Positions 6,784-17,295 of a stretch of 64,000 nucleotides of DNA are shown here, one piece after another. The stretch's first letter is position 1. Each line of letters opens with the position of its first letter. The position numbers and the translations under genes were made by a program. Location: contig NZ_MUZU01000010.1 of assembly GCF_002000085.1 (NCBI RefSeq), positions 1 through 64,000 of the forward strand, read 5' to 3'. The notes under the pieces are model-generated. The model did no database searches. It worked only from the letters and a program-made list of their open reading frames with translations, and had not been told where the DNA came from. The DNA is from Pseudocolwellia agarivorans (GTDB taxonomy: Bacteria > Pseudomonadota > Gammaproteobacteria > Enterobacterales > Alteromonadaceae).

Positions 6784-9057
6784 TTAAATTTTACATGCGC
6801 CGCCAGCACAATCATCATCTTCTACTTCTACTTGATTATCGTCAGCACCATCTCTTGTATTGTGATAATACATTGTTTTAATACCTAATTTATAGGCGGT
6901 TAATATATCTTTTAATACTTGTTTAATAGGTACTTTTCTTCCTTCAAAACGAGATGGGTCATAGTTAGTGTTTGCAGAAATGGTTTGATCGATAAATTTC
7001 TGCATAATACCTACTAATTCTAAATAACCTTGGTTACTTGGAATATTCCAAAGTAATTCATAGTTATCTTTTAAATTAGCGTAATCAGGTACAACTTGTT
7101 TTAATATGCCATCTTTACTAGCTTTTACACTTATAAGACCACGAGGTGGTTCAATACCATTGGTTGCATTAGATATTTGTGATGATGTCTCTGAAGGCAT
7201 TAATGCCGAAACTGTAGAGTTTCTTACACCAAATTTCATAATATCAGCACGTAAACTATCCCAGTCTAAATGGAGTGGTTCGCTAACAATTTTATCAATC
7301 TCTTTTTTGTAAGTATCTATAGGTAAGATACCTTTTGATAATCGAGTTTCATTGAATTTAGGACAAGCACCCATTTCTTTAGCCAGGTTGTTACTGGCTT
7401 TTAATAAATAATACTGTATTGCTTCAAATGTTTTATGAGTAAGGTTATTTGCACTTCCATTCGAATAATACAAGCCATTTTTAGCTAAATAATAAGCGTA
7501 GTTAATAACACCAATACCTAATGTACGTCTACCAACCGTCGCATTTTTAGCCGCTGGCATTGGGTAGTCTTGATAATCTAGTAAACTATCTAGGGCACGA
7601 ACAGCTAAGTCAGCTAAATGGTCAAGTTCATCTAAGCTTTCAATAGCGCCTAAGTTAAACGCTGAAAGTGTACATAAAGCAATTTCGCCATTGGGATCAT
7701 TAATGTCATTCATTGGTTGTGTAGGTAGAGCTATTTCTAAACACAGATTACTTTGTCTGATAGGAGCTTGTTTTGGATCAAATGGACTATGAGTATTACA
7801 GTGATCTACGTTTTGTAAATAGATACGACCTGTACTTGCACGCTCTTGTGCAAATAAGGTAAATAATTCAATAGCTTTAATACATTTTTTACGAATTGAA
7901 GGATCGGCTTCATACTTAGTATAAAGCGCTTCAAATTCGTCTTGATCCTCAAAAAAGGCATCATATAAACCAGGTACATCGCTAGGACTAAACAGAGTGA
8001 TCGATTCACCTTTAATCAAGCGTTGATACATGACTTTATTAAACTGAACACCATAATCTAAATGACGAACACGGTTTTCTTCAACACCACGGTTATTTTT
8101 TAATACCAGTAAACTTTCAACTTCTAAGTGCCATAATGGATAGAATAAGGTAGCAGCACCGCCGCGAACTCCACCCTGAGAACAACTTTTTACAGCTGTT
8201 TGGAAGTGTTTGAAAAATGGGATACAACCCGTGTGAAAAGCTTCGCCATTTCTTATTGAGCTACCTAAAGCTCTAATACGACCGGCATTAATACCTATAC
8301 CTGCACGTTGTGAAACGTATTTCACAATTGAGCTAGATGCCGCATTAATTGAATCTAAGCTATCGCCACACTCAATTAGTACACAAGAAGAGAATTGGCG
8401 AGTAGGCGTTCTTACACCTGCCATAATAGGCGTAGGTAAAGAAATTTTAAAGGTAGATATAGCGTTGTAAAAACCTTCAACATACGTTAAACGTGTTTCT
8501 TTTGGGTATTTTGCAAATAAACAAGCAGCAACAAGAATATATAAGAACTGTGCGCTTTCGTAAATTTCACCACTTACACGGTTTTGAACAAGGTATTTAC
8601 CTTCCAACTGTTTTACAGCCGCGTAGCTAAAATTTAAGTCTCGGCGATGGTCTAAAAATTGTTCCATTGCTTCAAATTCATCTTGTGTATAATCAGTGAT
8701 TAAGTGCTGGTCATACTTACCTGATGCGACTAAAGAAATAACATGTTCATATAGTTTAGGTGGTTCAAATTTACCATAGGCTTTTTTTCGTAGATGAAAA
8801 ATAGCTAAACGAGCCGCTAAAAACTGATAATCAGGTGTTTCTTCTGAAATTAAATCAGCGGCAGATTTAATTATAGTTTCATGAATATCTGCTGTTTTTA
8901 TTCCATCGTAGAATTGAATATGTGATTTTAATTCAACTTGAGATACAGAAACATTATCTAATCCTTCTGCAGCCCAATCAATCACTTGATGGATTTTTTC
9001 CAAATCAATGGGTTCTTTTTTGCCGTTACGTTTAGTAACAAAAAGGTTGTTATTCAT
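6784..9057 (-). CDS. nrdA: ribonucleoside-diphosphate reductase class Ia, alpha subunit
   Basis: The 757-residue NrdA begins with an ATP-cone (VTKRNGKKEPIDLEKIHQVI, residues 8-27) for dATP/ATP activity control. The catalytic subunit follows. Redox-active Cys lie in FSSCVLIECGDS and in NLCLEIALPT, the latter with the catalytic Glu. The C-terminal CAGGACKI carries the Cys pair that re-reduces the active site via thioredoxin or glutaredoxin. Length and order match E. coli (761). The 386-bp upstream region carries two NrdR-like boxes 31 bp apart, consistent with repression by NrdR. Confidence 0.97.
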   Translation of the reverse strand: MNNNLFVTKRNGKKEPIDLEKIHQVIDWAAEGLDNVSVSQVELKSHIQFYDGIKTADIHETIIKSAADLISEETPDYQFLAARLAIFHLRKKAYGKFEPPKLYEHVISLVASGKYDQHLITDYTQDEFEAMEQFLDHRRDLNFSYAAVKQLEGKYLVQNRVSGEIYESAQFLYILVAACLFAKYPKETRLTYVEGFYNAISTFKISLPTPIMAGVRTPTRQFSSCVLIECGDSLDSINAASSSIVKYVSQRAGIGINAGRIRALGSSIRNGEAFHTGCIPFFKHFQTAVKSCSQGGVRGGAATLFYPLWHLEVESLLVLKNNRGVEENRVRHLDYGVQFNKVMYQRLIKGESITLFSPSDVPGLYDAFFEDQDEFEALYTKYEADPSIRKKCIKAIELFTLFAQERASTGRIYLQNVDHCNTHSPFDPKQAPIRQSNLCLEIALPTQPMNDINDPNGEIALCTLSAFNLGAIESLDELDHLADLAVRALDSLLDYQDYPMPAAKNATVGRRTLGIGVINYAYYLAKNGLYYSNGSANNLTHKTFEAIQYYLLKASNNLAKEMGACPKFNETRLSKGILPIDTYKKEIDKIVSEPLHLDWDSLRADIMKFGVRNSTVSALMPSETSSQISNATNGIEPPRGLISVKASKDGILKQVVPDYANLKDNYELLWNIPSNQGYLELVGIMQKFIDQTISANTNYDPSRFEGRKVPIKQVLKDILTAYKLGIKTMYYHNTRDGADDNQVEVEDDDCAGGACKI

Positions 9058-9146
9058 GAAAGACCTGTAATTAATTTATAAGTTCTACTTGTTCGTACGT
9101 GAACATTTATAGTAATGGCCCCAGCTAGTGCTTGTGAATAATAAAT

Positions 9147-9193
9147 ACACTACATGTTGGGGTTTTATAAAAAGTGATCACAAGATAGTGAGG
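9147..9193 (-). promoter_or_regulatory. pair of NrdR-like boxes upstream of nrdA
   Basis: Box A acactacatgttgggg (9147-9162) and box B tcacaagatagtgagg (9178-9193) resemble the NrdR palindrome ACACwATATATwGTGT, by my count at 12 and 11 of 16 positions. Their starts are 31 bp apart, three helical turns, which is the spacing typical of NrdR box pairs. They lie 90-136 bp before the nrdA ATG. The rest of 9058-9443 holds no gene that I can see. Confidence 0.55.
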
Positions 9194-9336
9194 TTTTGGG
9201 GGTATTGCAAGTGTTAAAATATAATGAATTTAAGGTCATGCTTGGCTATAAAAATTCAGTTAGTAATAACTAACTTAGTAAGGCGTTTTATTTTTGATTT
9301 ATGAGAAACGCAATGCTTTTTTTAGGTTAATTATTC

Positions 9337-9365
9337 CCTGTTATTTATTTTAAATAAATAACAGG
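9337..9365. repeat. 29-bp perfect palindrome between gph and nrdA
   Basis: The arms CCTGTTATTTATTT and AAATAAATAACAGG are perfectly complementary around a single central base. It lies downstream of gph and upstream of nrdA on the minus strand. It could end gph transcription, although no T-run follows, or be a protein-binding palindrome. Confidence 0.6.
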
Positions 9366-9443
9366 TGTGCATAAATTGTACTGTTGTTTTTTAGTCGTTA
9401 ATGTTTGAATTTTCATCAAATAAATTACTAATTGAACACTTGT

Positions 9444-10100
9444 TTATTTTATCGTCGCTAGTATATCAAGAGGGTTTAATGTTATAGCGTCAGCTTGCCA
9501 ATGTTTACATTCATTAATGTCTAAAATATATCCCCATTGTGCTATTATTGTGTACATGTTTGCCCGATTACCAGCTTCAATGTCTCGAGGTGCATCACCA
9601 ACATAAATACATTTTTCAGGATCACTGCCCATTTCTTTACATGCAAATAAAATAGGTGCTGGGTGAGGTTTACGTTGAGGAAGGGTATCTCCAGCGATCA
9701 ATGTTCTACATTGATCGAATTGTGGGAATTTAGGTACTAAAATTTTAGATAAGTATTCTGGTTTATTTGTTACGATTCCCCATGGAATATTTATTTCATT
9801 TAATGTGAACAATAATTTTTCTATATTAGGATATAAATCTGTATGAACAGCAATGTTTTGTTCGTAGTAATTTAAAAACTCAAGACGAAGTGCATCAAAA
9901 TCAAATTCTGAAAGGCGCTCCCCAAAACCTAATTCTAGTAAACCCTTTGCACCATCAGAGGCTATCGGTCTGTACTTTTCTCTGTCTACAGGCTTAAGAC
10001 CTTTATTTTTTAATACATAATTTAATGCCTCTCCTAGATCATTTGCTGTATCTAATAAAGTACCATCTAAATCGAATAATACGCTTGTATGCTTATTCAT
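9444..10100 (-). CDS. gph: phosphoglycolate phosphatase-type HAD hydrolase
   Basis: The HAD-superfamily phosphatase starts MNKHTSVLFDLDGTLLDTA, with the nucleophile and acid/base Asp in DLDGTLLD. The motif II region is IVTNKP, and the motif III/IV region is KPHPAPILFACKEMG with YVGDAPRDIEAG. It likely clears 2-phosphoglycolate from DNA 3' end repair. I chose ATG 10100 (218 residues) rather than the frame's upstream ATG at 10130, because AGGAAA sits correctly before it and it begins 9 bp past the ubiG stop, avoiding a 22-bp overlap. The ubiG-gph pairing is typical of gammaproteobacteria. Confidence 0.88.
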   Translation of the reverse strand: MNKHTSVLFDLDGTLLDTANDLGEALNYVLKNKGLKPVDREKYRPIASDGAKGLLELGFGERLSEFDFDALRLEFLNYYEQNIAVHTDLYPNIEKLLFTLNEINIPWGIVTNKPEYLSKILVPKFPQFDQCRTLIAGDTLPQRKPHPAPILFACKEMGSDPEKCIYVGDAPRDIEAGNRANMYTIIAQWGYILDINECKHWQADAITLNPLDILATIK

Positions 10101-10108
10101 TGATTTTC

Positions 10109-10819
10109 CTATGCTTGTTTTTGGAAACATAAAATATAGTTAACATCTAATTTAGATGTTAACTTATGGTTTTCTGTCAAGGGATTATAGTGAATTCCAG
10201 CAGCATCTATACATTTTAAATTTTTATCTTCAGCCCATGAAATTAAAGTTGATGGTTTGATAAAAGAATCGTGATCATGAGTACCATTAGGAACAAGCTT
10301 AAGTACTTTTTCTGCAGCAACTATAGCTAATAGATAAGACATAATTGTTTTATTTAAGGTTGAGAAAAAAACAAAACCATTGGGTTTTACCATATCAGCA
10401 CATGCTGAAACAATTGAAGAAGGATCTGGAACATGTTCAAGCATTTCCATACACGTCACAATATCAAAAGCTTCAGGAGTTTGTTCAGCTTTTTCTTCTG
10501 CTGTTATTTTTTCATAATTTAACTTAACGTTAGACTCTAATGCATGAAGCTTTGCTATATTAAGTGGCTCTTCTCCCATATCAATACCCGTGACATCGGC
10601 TCCTAATTTTGCAAGGCTTTCACTCAATATCCCACCGCCACAGCCAACGTCTAATATCTTTTTATCAAATAAATTGTGTACATGTTGAATAATAAACTGA
10701 CAACGAAGGGGGTTTATTTGATGGAGTGGTTTAAAATCGCCGGTAAGGTCCCACCATTGACTGGCAACTTTTTCGAACTTTTCAATTTCATCAAAATTTA
10801 CGTTAATGTTATTAGACAT
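10109..10819 (-). CDS. ubiG: ubiquinone biosynthesis O-methyltransferase
   Basis: The 236-residue class I SAM-dependent methyltransferase has motif I ILDVGCGGGILSESLA at about residues 55-70, the acidic motif GIDMGEEPL, and CMEMLEHVPDP (post-motif II). These match UbiG, which performs both O-methylations of ubiquinone synthesis at the inner membrane. The N-terminal segment EKFEKVASQWWDLTGDFKPL is characteristic of UbiG. Length agrees with E. coli (240). The gene is divergent from gyrA, a conserved arrangement in this class, and is followed by gph. Confidence 0.95.
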   Translation of the reverse strand: MSNNINVNFDEIEKFEKVASQWWDLTGDFKPLHQINPLRCQFIIQHVHNLFDKKILDVGCGGGILSESLAKLGADVTGIDMGEEPLNIAKLHALESNVKLNYEKITAEEKAEQTPEAFDIVTCMEMLEHVPDPSSIVSACADMVKPNGFVFFSTLNKTIMSYLLAIVAAEKVLKLVPNGTHDHDSFIKPSTLISWAEDKNLKCIDAAGIHYNPLTENHKLTSKLDVNYILCFQKQA

Positions 10820-11211
10820 TTTAATAGACTCATCGCAGAATGTTTTTATTATTAATGATTCTAAATGAAAACGTAATTCAAACCTAGTAAGTTAAAAGTT
10901 TATCCTTATTAAAAGAAGGTTTTTATTTTTAATTTGTACTTACTTTTAATACAGATATATTTTGCGGTTTAAAAAGTAATCAAATCCTTTTGCTTTAGTT
11001 GATTGCTTAAATATTAAACGTTTGACTCTTTGTGTTTTTTCTTATTTAAAACAGCATTTTATAAGTATTCATTCGATAAAAGTATATGAATATAATCGAG
11101 AGCCATAAAGCAGTATTGTCTTGTGAAATTTTATGTTAGTATGCCGTGTTAATTATAACTATAATTTCGAAAATTCTGATTTTGTTCTAAGTTAAGGGAT
11201 ACCATCGATTT
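10820..11211. promoter_or_regulatory. divergent ubiG/gyrA intergenic region with hairpin
   Basis: These 392 AT-rich bases separate two divergent genes and must hold both promoters. A hairpin with arms AAGTAATCAA (10974-10983) and TTGATTGCTT (10999-11008) lies mid-way. No small ORF or RNA gene is evident. I could not fix the -10/-35 elements with confidence. Confidence 0.5.
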
Positions 11212-13899
11212 ATGACCGATCTGGCTAACAATATTTCTCCAATAAATATTGAAGATGAATTAAAAAACTCCTATTTAGATTACGCGATGAGTGTAATAGT
11301 AGGGCGAGCATTACCTGATGTTCGTGATGGATTAAAACCCGTGCATCGTCGCGTTTTGTTTGCAATGAATGTACTCGGTAATGACTTCAATAAACCTTAT
11401 AAAAAATCAGCACGTGTTGTTGGTGATGTTATTGGTAAGTATCACCCTCATGGTGATACTGCTGTATACGATACTATTGTTCGTATGGCACAACCATTTT
11501 CTTTAAGGTACATGTTGGTTGATGGGCAAGGTAACTTTGGTTCAGTAGATGGTGACTCTGCTGCTGCTATGCGTTACACAGAAATCAGAATGGCAAAAAT
11601 TGCACATTCTATTCTGGCTGATTTAGATAAAGAAACAGTTGATTTTGTTCCTAACTATGATGGAACAGAGCATATTCCTGCGGTAATGCCTACTCGTATA
11701 CCTAACTTATTAGTTAATGGTACTTCGGGTATTGCTGTTGGTATGGCTACAAATATTCCTCCGCATAATTTAACTGAAGTCATAAATGCTTGTTTGGCAC
11801 TTATTGAAAACAGCGAGTTATCAATTGAAGAGTTAATTGAATATATTCCAGGTCCAGATTTTCCTACAGCAGCCATAATTAGTGGTCGTGCAGGTATTCA
11901 GGAAGCTTATAGAACCGGACGTGGTAAAATTAAGATACGTGCTCGTGCTTCTATTGAAGTTGATGAAAACTCTGGTAAAGAAACCATTGTTGTTCATGAA
12001 TTACCTTACCAAGTTAACAAGGCGCGCTTAATTGAAAAAATGGCTGAGCTTGTTAAAGAAAAACGTTTAGAAGGTATTTCGGCCTTACGCGACGAGTCTG
12101 ATAAAGATGGTATGCGTATGGTAATTGAGGTTAGACGTGGTGAGGTTGGAGAGGTTGTATTAAATAATCTTTACAAATTAACTCAAATGCAAGTGTCTTT
12201 TGGCTTAAATATGGTGGCTTTAACAAATGGTCAACCTAAGTTATTTAACCTAAAAGAAATGCTTGAAGCATTTATTCTGCATCGTCGAGAAGTTGTTACA
12301 CGACGTACTATTTTTGAACTTCGTAAAGCACGTGAAAGAGCTCATCTTCTTGAAGGTTTATCAATAGCACTTGCTAATATCGATCCTATAATTGAGTTGA
12401 TTAAAACATCGCCTACACCGAGTGAAGCAAAAGAAAAGCTTATATCACAAGGTTGGGAACTAGGTAATGTTGCAGAAATGCTATCAGCAGCTGGTTATGA
12501 TGCAGCTCGTCCTGAATGGGTTGAACCAGAATTTGGTATTAGAGACAATAAATATTATTTAACCGTACAACAAGCTCAAGCAATATTAGACTTACGTTTA
12601 CATAAATTAACGGGTCTAGAACATGAGAAAATATTAAACGAATATAAAGAGCTTCTTGATCTTATTGCAGAGTTGTTACACATATTAGCAACACCTGAAC
12701 GTCTGATGGAAGTGATTCGTGAAGAGCTTGAAGAAATTAGAACTGAATTCGGTGATGAGCGTAGAACAGAAATAAGTTCAGCTTCTCATGATTTATCGAT
12801 GGAAGATTTAATTTGTGAAGAAGATGTAGTTGTTACACTTTCTCATGAAGGTTACGTTAAATATCAAGTTTTAGCCGATTACGATGCTCAGCGTCGAGGT
12901 GGTAAAGGTAAAGCTGCAACTAAAATGAAAGAAGAAGACTTTATTGAAAGGCTTCTTGTTGCGAATACTCACGATACTATTCTTTGTTTCTCTGATAGAG
13001 GAAGAATGTATTGGCTTAAAGTATTCCAATTACCTTTAGCAAGCAGAACAGCGAGAGGTCGTCCAATCGTTAATATTCTTCCATTAGAAGCTGATGAAAG
13101 AATTACGGCTATTCTACCAGTACGTGAATACGAAGAAGACAAATTTATCTTTATGGCTACAGCTTCAGGTACCGTTAAGAAAACTCGTTTAACCGAGTAC
13201 TCTCGTCCAAGAGCAAATGGTATTATCGCGATTAATTTACGTGAAGACGATACGCTAATTGGTGTGGATATCACTGAAGGTGATAACGACATTATGCTAT
13301 TTTCTGATGCTGGTAAAGTTGTACGCTTTACTGAGGGTAAGAAAAACCCAGATGATGCTAACTTTGTTGTAAAACCTGTAGGTCGTAACGCAACAGGTGT
13401 TCGTGGTATGAAGTTAGAAAATGACGAAAAAGTAGTTTCTCTTATCGTACCTCATAATGATGGACCTATCTTAACTATTACTGAAAATGGTTTTGGTAAG
13501 CGCACAGCATTAGAAGAATACCCTGCGAAAAGTCGAGCAACTAAAGGTGTTGTCTCTATAAAAGTAAGTGAGCGTAATGGTAAAGTTGTTGGTGCTGTTC
13601 AAGTTGAAGAGCAAGACGAAATTATGTTAATCACTGATAATGGAACCTTAGTACGAACTCGTGTAAACGAAGTCAGCGTTATTGGACGTAATACTCAAGG
13701 TGTTCGTATTATACGTACTTCTGAAACAGAGCTGGTTGTTGCATTGCAGCGTATTGATGAAATTCAAACAGACGAGTCTGATGAAGTTATTGGCGAAAAT
13801 GTTGTTGATGGCGATTCATCACCAGAAGCGAATGCTGAGACACCTGTAGAGTCACCTACTAGTGAGTCATCCGACGAAGCTGGTGAAGATATAGAATAA
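11212..13899 (+). CDS. gyrA: DNA gyrase subunit A
   Basis: The 895-residue GyrA aligns without gaps to E. coli GyrA over the first 130 residues. The catalytic Tyr is Y122 in AAMRYTEIR. The quinolone-determining region reads [10 protein letters not shown], so position 83 is Thr rather than the Ser of E. coli, and Asp87 is kept. The C-terminal beta-pinwheel (from about residue 530) contains the GyrA box QRRGGKG. An acidic, repeat-poor tail of about 50 residues (rich in D, E, S) ends the protein. With GyrB it introduces negative supercoils. A good terminator follows. Confidence 0.98.
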   Translation: MTDLANNISPINIEDELKNSYLDYAMSVIVGRALPDVRDGLKPVHRRVLFAMNVLGNDFNKPYKKSARVVGDVIGKYHPHGDTAVYDTIVRMAQPFSLRYMLVDGQGNFGSVDGDSAAAMRYTEIRMAKIAHSILADLDKETVDFVPNYDGTEHIPAVMPTRIPNLLVNGTSGIAVGMATNIPPHNLTEVINACLALIENSELSIEELIEYIPGPDFPTAAIISGRAGIQEAYRTGRGKIKIRARASIEVDENSGKETIVVHELPYQVNKARLIEKMAELVKEKRLEGISALRDESDKDGMRMVIEVRRGEVGEVVLNNLYKLTQMQVSFGLNMVALTNGQPKLFNLKEMLEAFILHRREVVTRRTIFELRKARERAHLLEGLSIALANIDPIIELIKTSPTPSEAKEKLISQGWELGNVAEMLSAAGYDAARPEWVEPEFGIRDNKYYLTVQQAQAILDLRLHKLTGLEHEKILNEYKELLDLIAELLHILATPERLMEVIREELEEIRTEFGDERRTEISSASHDLSMEDLICEEDVVVTLSHEGYVKYQVLADYDAQRRGGKGKAATKMKEEDFIERLLVANTHDTILCFSDRGRMYWLKVFQLPLASRTARGRPIVNILPLEADERITAILPVREYEEDKFIFMATASGTVKKTRLTEYSRPRANGIIAINLREDDTLIGVDITEGDNDIMLFSDAGKVVRFTEGKKNPDDANFVVKPVGRNATGVRGMKLENDEKVVSLIVPHNDGPILTITENGFGKRTALEEYPAKSRATKGVVSIKVSERNGKVVGAVQVEEQDEIMLITDNGTLVRTRVNEVSVIGRNTQGVRIIRTSETELVVALQRIDEIQTDESDEVIGENVVDGDSSPEANAETPVESPTSESSDEAGEDIE

Positions 13900-13923
13900 C
13901 AACTGTCACACAATCAAATAAAA

Positions 13924-13946
13924 GGGCGGTTTAACCGCTCTTTTTT
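13924..13946 (+). terminator. Rho-independent terminator of gyrA
   Basis: The GGGCGGTT/AACCGCTC stem is followed by six T residues, 25 bp after the gyrA stop. Confidence 0.9.
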
Positions 13947-14053
13947 ATGTTTAAGTTGGTAGTAATAAATAAAGTGTATAAGTGAGTGGGATTTACTTCT
14001 AAATAAATCTGCATACTTATTAATATAACAAATTTCAAAAGGTTAATTTAAAA

Positions 14054-15139
14054 ATGTCTGGTGTTTATAATTTTTGTGCTGGCCCTGCAATGTTACCCGT
14101 TGATGTAATGAAAAAAGCGCAGCAAGAGTTTATTAATTGGGAAAATATGGGCAGTTCTATAATGGAATTGAGTCATAGAAGTCCTGAATTCATGGCTGTA
14201 GCAGCCAATGCAGAAGCAACACTTCGTACATTAATGGATATTCCTACGAATTATAAAGTACTGTTTTGCCATGGCGGTGGCCGAGGACAATTTTCAGCTG
14301 TCCCGCTAAATTTATTACCCGCAGGTAAAAAAGCTGACTACATTGTATCGGGCTCTTGGTCTAAAGCAGCAGCAGCAGAAGCGGCTAATTTTGGTGAAGT
14401 TAATGTTATTGATATAACGCGTGAAACTGAAAGCTCAAAATCTATTATCCCTTTAAATGAATGGCCTTTATCGCCTGATGCCGCGTATGTACATTACTGT
14501 CCAAATGAAACGGTTGATGGCTTAGAAATTTTTGAGTTACCAGAAACAAATGGTATTCCTTTAGTTGCTGATTTATCGTCAACAATCCTTTCAAGAAAAT
14601 TTGATGTATCAAAGTTTGGGCTTATCTATGCCGGTGCTCAAAAAAATATTGGACCGTCGGGTTTAACTATAGTCATCGTAAGAGATGATCTTATTGGCCA
14701 TGCCGCTAAAGCAACACCTTGTATTATGAACTATAAAACATTAGCTGATAATGACTCTATGTATAATACACCTCCTAGTTATGCATGGTATTTAGCTGGA
14801 CTTGTTTTTGATTGGTTAGCGGATCTAGGTGGTGTTGAAGCAATTGAACAAGTTAATGCTAAAAAAGCTCAAATTTTATACAGCTATATTGATAACAGTA
14901 GTTTTTATAAAAATAACATAGCAAAAGAATTTCGTAGCTTAATGAATATTCCATTCTGGTTAGTTAATGAAGAATTAAATAAATCGTTTTTAACTGAAGC
15001 TGCAAATGAAGGGCTTACCGCTCTTAAAGGTCATCGTATTGTAGGCGGTATGAGAGCAAGTATTTACAATGCAATGCCTTATGAAGGTGTAGAAGCCTTA
15101 GTGGCGTTTATGAAAAAATTTGAACAGGAGAATGGATAG
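14054..15139 (+). CDS. serC: phosphoserine aminotransferase
   Basis: The 361-residue PLP-dependent class V aminotransferase starts [19 protein letters not shown], a hallmark SerC N-terminus. It has the PLP Lys in [12 protein letters not shown] at about residues 194-205, and substrate phosphate contacts in SHRSPEF and GGGRGQF. It converts 3-phosphohydroxypyruvate to phosphoserine and also acts in pyridoxal phosphate synthesis. It ends 1 bp before the aroA ATG, as in many gammaproteobacteria where serC-aroA form one operon. Length matches E. coli (362). Confidence 0.97.
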   Translation: MSGVYNFCAGPAMLPVDVMKKAQQEFINWENMGSSIMELSHRSPEFMAVAANAEATLRTLMDIPTNYKVLFCHGGGRGQFSAVPLNLLPAGKKADYIVSGSWSKAAAAEAANFGEVNVIDITRETESSKSIIPLNEWPLSPDAAYVHYCPNETVDGLEIFELPETNGIPLVADLSSTILSRKFDVSKFGLIYAGAQKNIGPSGLTIVIVRDDLIGHAAKATPCIMNYKTLADNDSMYNTPPSYAWYLAGLVFDWLADLGGVEAIEQVNAKKAQILYSYIDNSSFYKNNIAKEFRSLMNIPFWLVNEELNKSFLTEAANEGLTALKGHRIVGGMRASIYNAMPYEGVEALVAFMKKFEQENG

Positions 15140-15140
15140 A

Positions 15141-16421
15141 ATGGAGCAACTCACATTAAATCCTATTGAAAAAATCAATGGAGAGATTTTTTTACCAGGT
15201 TCAAAAAGTTTATCTAATCGCGCATTATTAATTGCAGCGTTAGCTAATGGTGTTACTAAAATTACTAATTTACTCGTTAGTGAAGATATTGAACATATGC
15301 TTAATGCTTTAGCAACGCTTGGTGTTAAATATACCTTAAGTGATTGTGGTACAGAGTGTACAGTTGTTGGTAATAATGGTTTTTTTAAAAGCGATCAGCC
15401 ATTAGAGTTATATTTAGGTAATGCAGGTACTGCTATGCGTCCTTTATGCGCTGCATTAGCTGCTAGTGATGGCGAGTTTGTATTAACAGGTGAACCAAGA
15501 ATGAAAGAAAGGCCTATTGGCCACTTAGTTGATGCACTAGCACAACTTGATGCTGATATTGAATACCTGGAAAATCAAGATTATCCGCCCGTAAAAATAT
15601 TAGGTAAAGCGTTAACAGGTAATACCGTTACTATTGATGGTTCAATTTCTAGCCAGTTTTTAACCGCTATACTCATGATTGCTCCTTTGTTAAAAACCAA
15701 TACTAATATAGAGATTAAAGGTGAATTAGTCTCAAAACCGTATATTGATATTACTCTTGATATTATGTCTAGGTTTGGCATTAAAGTGCAAAACAATGAC
15801 TATCAATCATTTACTGTACAAGGTAATCAATCGTACCAGTCTGTTGAGCGTTACATGGTTGAAGGTGATGCTTCTTCAGCGTCATACTTTTTAGCTGCCG
15901 GTGCAATTAAAGGTGGTGAAATTACAGTGCACGGTGTTGGTAAATTAAGTGTCCAAGGTGATAAGCATTTTGCTGATGTTCTAGAGAAAATGGGCGCAGA
16001 AGTTAAATGGAGTGATGAATCAATCAGTGTTGTAGGTAAACCACTTACCGCTGTTGATATGGACATGAATCACATACCTGATGCTGCTATGACAATAGCA
16101 ACAACAGCACTCTTTGCTAAAGGTACTACAACGATTAGAAACATATATAATTGGCGAGTAAAAGAAACAGATCGATTAACGGCGATGGCAACAGAGCTGA
16201 GAAAAGTAGGAGCGGAGGTGATAGAAGGTGAAGACTTTATCACAATCACACCTCCCACTTTATTAAAGCATGCTGAAATAGATACTTACAATGATCATCG
16301 TGTTGCTATGTGTTTCTCTCTAATAGCATTGAGTGGTACACCTGTAACGATTAATGATCCTAAATGTACAGCAAAAACATTCCCTGACTATTTTGAAAAG
16401 TTAGCTCAGGTTTCTTGCTAG
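15141..16421 (+). CDS. aroA: 3-phosphoshikimate 1-carboxyvinyltransferase (EPSP synthase)
   Basis: The 426-residue enzyme of the shikimate pathway carries [17 protein letters not shown] near the N-terminus, [13 protein letters not shown] at about residues 90-102 and a C-terminal [11 protein letters not shown]. The GNAGTAMRP sequence marks a class I (glyphosate-sensitive type) enzyme. I start at ATG 15141. Upstream in-frame ATGs at 15120 and 15132 lie inside serC, and the GGAG at 15127-15130 is 10 bases from 15141 but only one base from 15132. The length then equals the E. coli enzyme (427). Confidence 0.95.
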   Translation: MEQLTLNPIEKINGEIFLPGSKSLSNRALLIAALANGVTKITNLLVSEDIEHMLNALATLGVKYTLSDCGTECTVVGNNGFFKSDQPLELYLGNAGTAMRPLCAALAASDGEFVLTGEPRMKERPIGHLVDALAQLDADIEYLENQDYPPVKILGKALTGNTVTIDGSISSQFLTAILMIAPLLKTNTNIEIKGELVSKPYIDITLDIMSRFGIKVQNNDYQSFTVQGNQSYQSVERYMVEGDASSASYFLAAGAIKGGEITVHGVGKLSVQGDKHFADVLEKMGAEVKWSDESISVVGKPLTAVDMDMNHIPDAAMTIATTALFAKGTTTIRNIYNWRVKETDRLTAMATELRKVGAEVIEGEDFITITPPTLLKHAEIDTYNDHRVAMCFSLIALSGTPVTINDPKCTAKTFPDYFEKLAQVSC

Positions 16422-16504
16422 ATACGTTAAAATAAATTTTTATGCGATTAAAGAGGTTAAACTCCGTATAATCGCGCCGATTTTCTACATTAGGAGAAAG
16501 ATGT

Positions 16505-17185
16505 ATGCAGCAAAACGTTCCAGTAATCACTATTGACGGACCTAGTGGAGCTGGTAAAGGCACTGTAGCTCGTATAGTTGCAGAAAAGCTTGGATGGCAT
16601 TTACTTGATAGTGGTGCAATTTACCGCGTTTTGGCTTTAGCGACTCATTATCATCAAGTTGATGTGACTGAAGAAGAGCCACTGATCCCTATGGCAGCAC
16701 ATTTAGATGTTCAATTTGAAATCAGTAGTGATGGTGATAGTAAAATCATTCTTGAAGGAGAAGATGTTACTGATACTATTCGCACTGAAGAAATAGGTAA
16801 ATTAGCCTCCCAAGTTGCGGCTTTTCCTAGAGTAAGGGAAGCCTTATTAAGAAGACAACGTGCATTTAAAGTTTCACCTGGTCTTGTTGCTGACGGAAGA
16901 GATATGGGAACAATTGTTTTTTCTGATGCTCCCATTAAAGTGTTTTTAACTGCTAGCGCTGAAGAAAGAGCGCAACGTCGATTTAAACAGTTGAAAGAAA
17001 AGGGGCTTGATGTTAAAATCGGGCGCCTTTTGGATGACATACGTCAGCGAGATGAGCGAGATCAGAATAGAGATGTCGCGCCATTAATTGCAGCTGAAGG
17101 GGCGTTAGTTATTGATTCTACGGATGTTTCTGTCGATGATGTTGTTGAAAGAATACTATCTTTTTCATCAGAAATACTAGCATAA
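16505..17185 (+). CDS. cmk: cytidylate kinase
   Basis: The 226-residue NMP kinase has the P-loop [15 protein letters not shown] at about residues 9-23. CMP-binding residues lie in LLDSGAIYR and in [12 protein letters not shown], and the LID region [10 protein letters not shown] follows. It phosphorylates CMP and dCMP. Length agrees with E. coli Cmk (227). TAGGAGAAAG lies just before the ATG. The position between aroA and rpsA is conserved in gammaproteobacteria. Confidence 0.97.
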   Translation: MQQNVPVITIDGPSGAGKGTVARIVAEKLGWHLLDSGAIYRVLALATHYHQVDVTEEEPLIPMAAHLDVQFEISSDGDSKIILEGEDVTDTIRTEEIGKLASQVAAFPRVREALLRRQRAFKVSPGLVADGRDMGTIVFSDAPIKVFLTASAEERAQRRFKQLKEKGLDVKIGRLLDDIRQRDERDQNRDVAPLIAAEGALVIDSTDVSVDDVVERILSFSSEILA

Positions 17186-17206
17186 CTTAAGAAAATATTA
17201 TTTGAA

Positions 17207-17231
17207 GCCTAACTGTACGGATACGCTAGGC
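17207..17231 (+). promoter_or_regulatory. rpsA leader hairpin
   Basis: The arms GCCTA and TAGGC fold within the 110-nt cmk-rpsA gap. No Shine-Dalgarno sequence precedes the rpsA ATG. In E. coli the rpsA leader folds into hairpins without a strong SD and is the target of autoregulation by S1. This looks analogous, but I did not model the fold. Confidence 0.4.
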
Positions 17232-17295
17232 ATTATTAACAACCCCATGAAACATGTATGTTGATTGGATTATAAGCTGAGTTCATAAAAACATT

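Noticed and set aside
10101-10130. longer gph start overlapping ubiG
   Set aside because: The extension MFPKTSIGKS is unlike HAD phosphatase N-termini and lacks a ribosome site; ATG 10100 fits better.
11260-11600. Thr at GyrA position 83 as a quinolone-resistance mutation
   Set aside because: Thr83 is a natural residue in several gammaproteobacteria and Asp87 is intact; resistance cannot be inferred.
11655-11876. minus-strand ORF inside gyrA
   Set aside because: An antisense shadow of a strongly conserved gene with no start signals; the same applies to other antisense frames within rpsA, aroA, cmk, glpD and proS.
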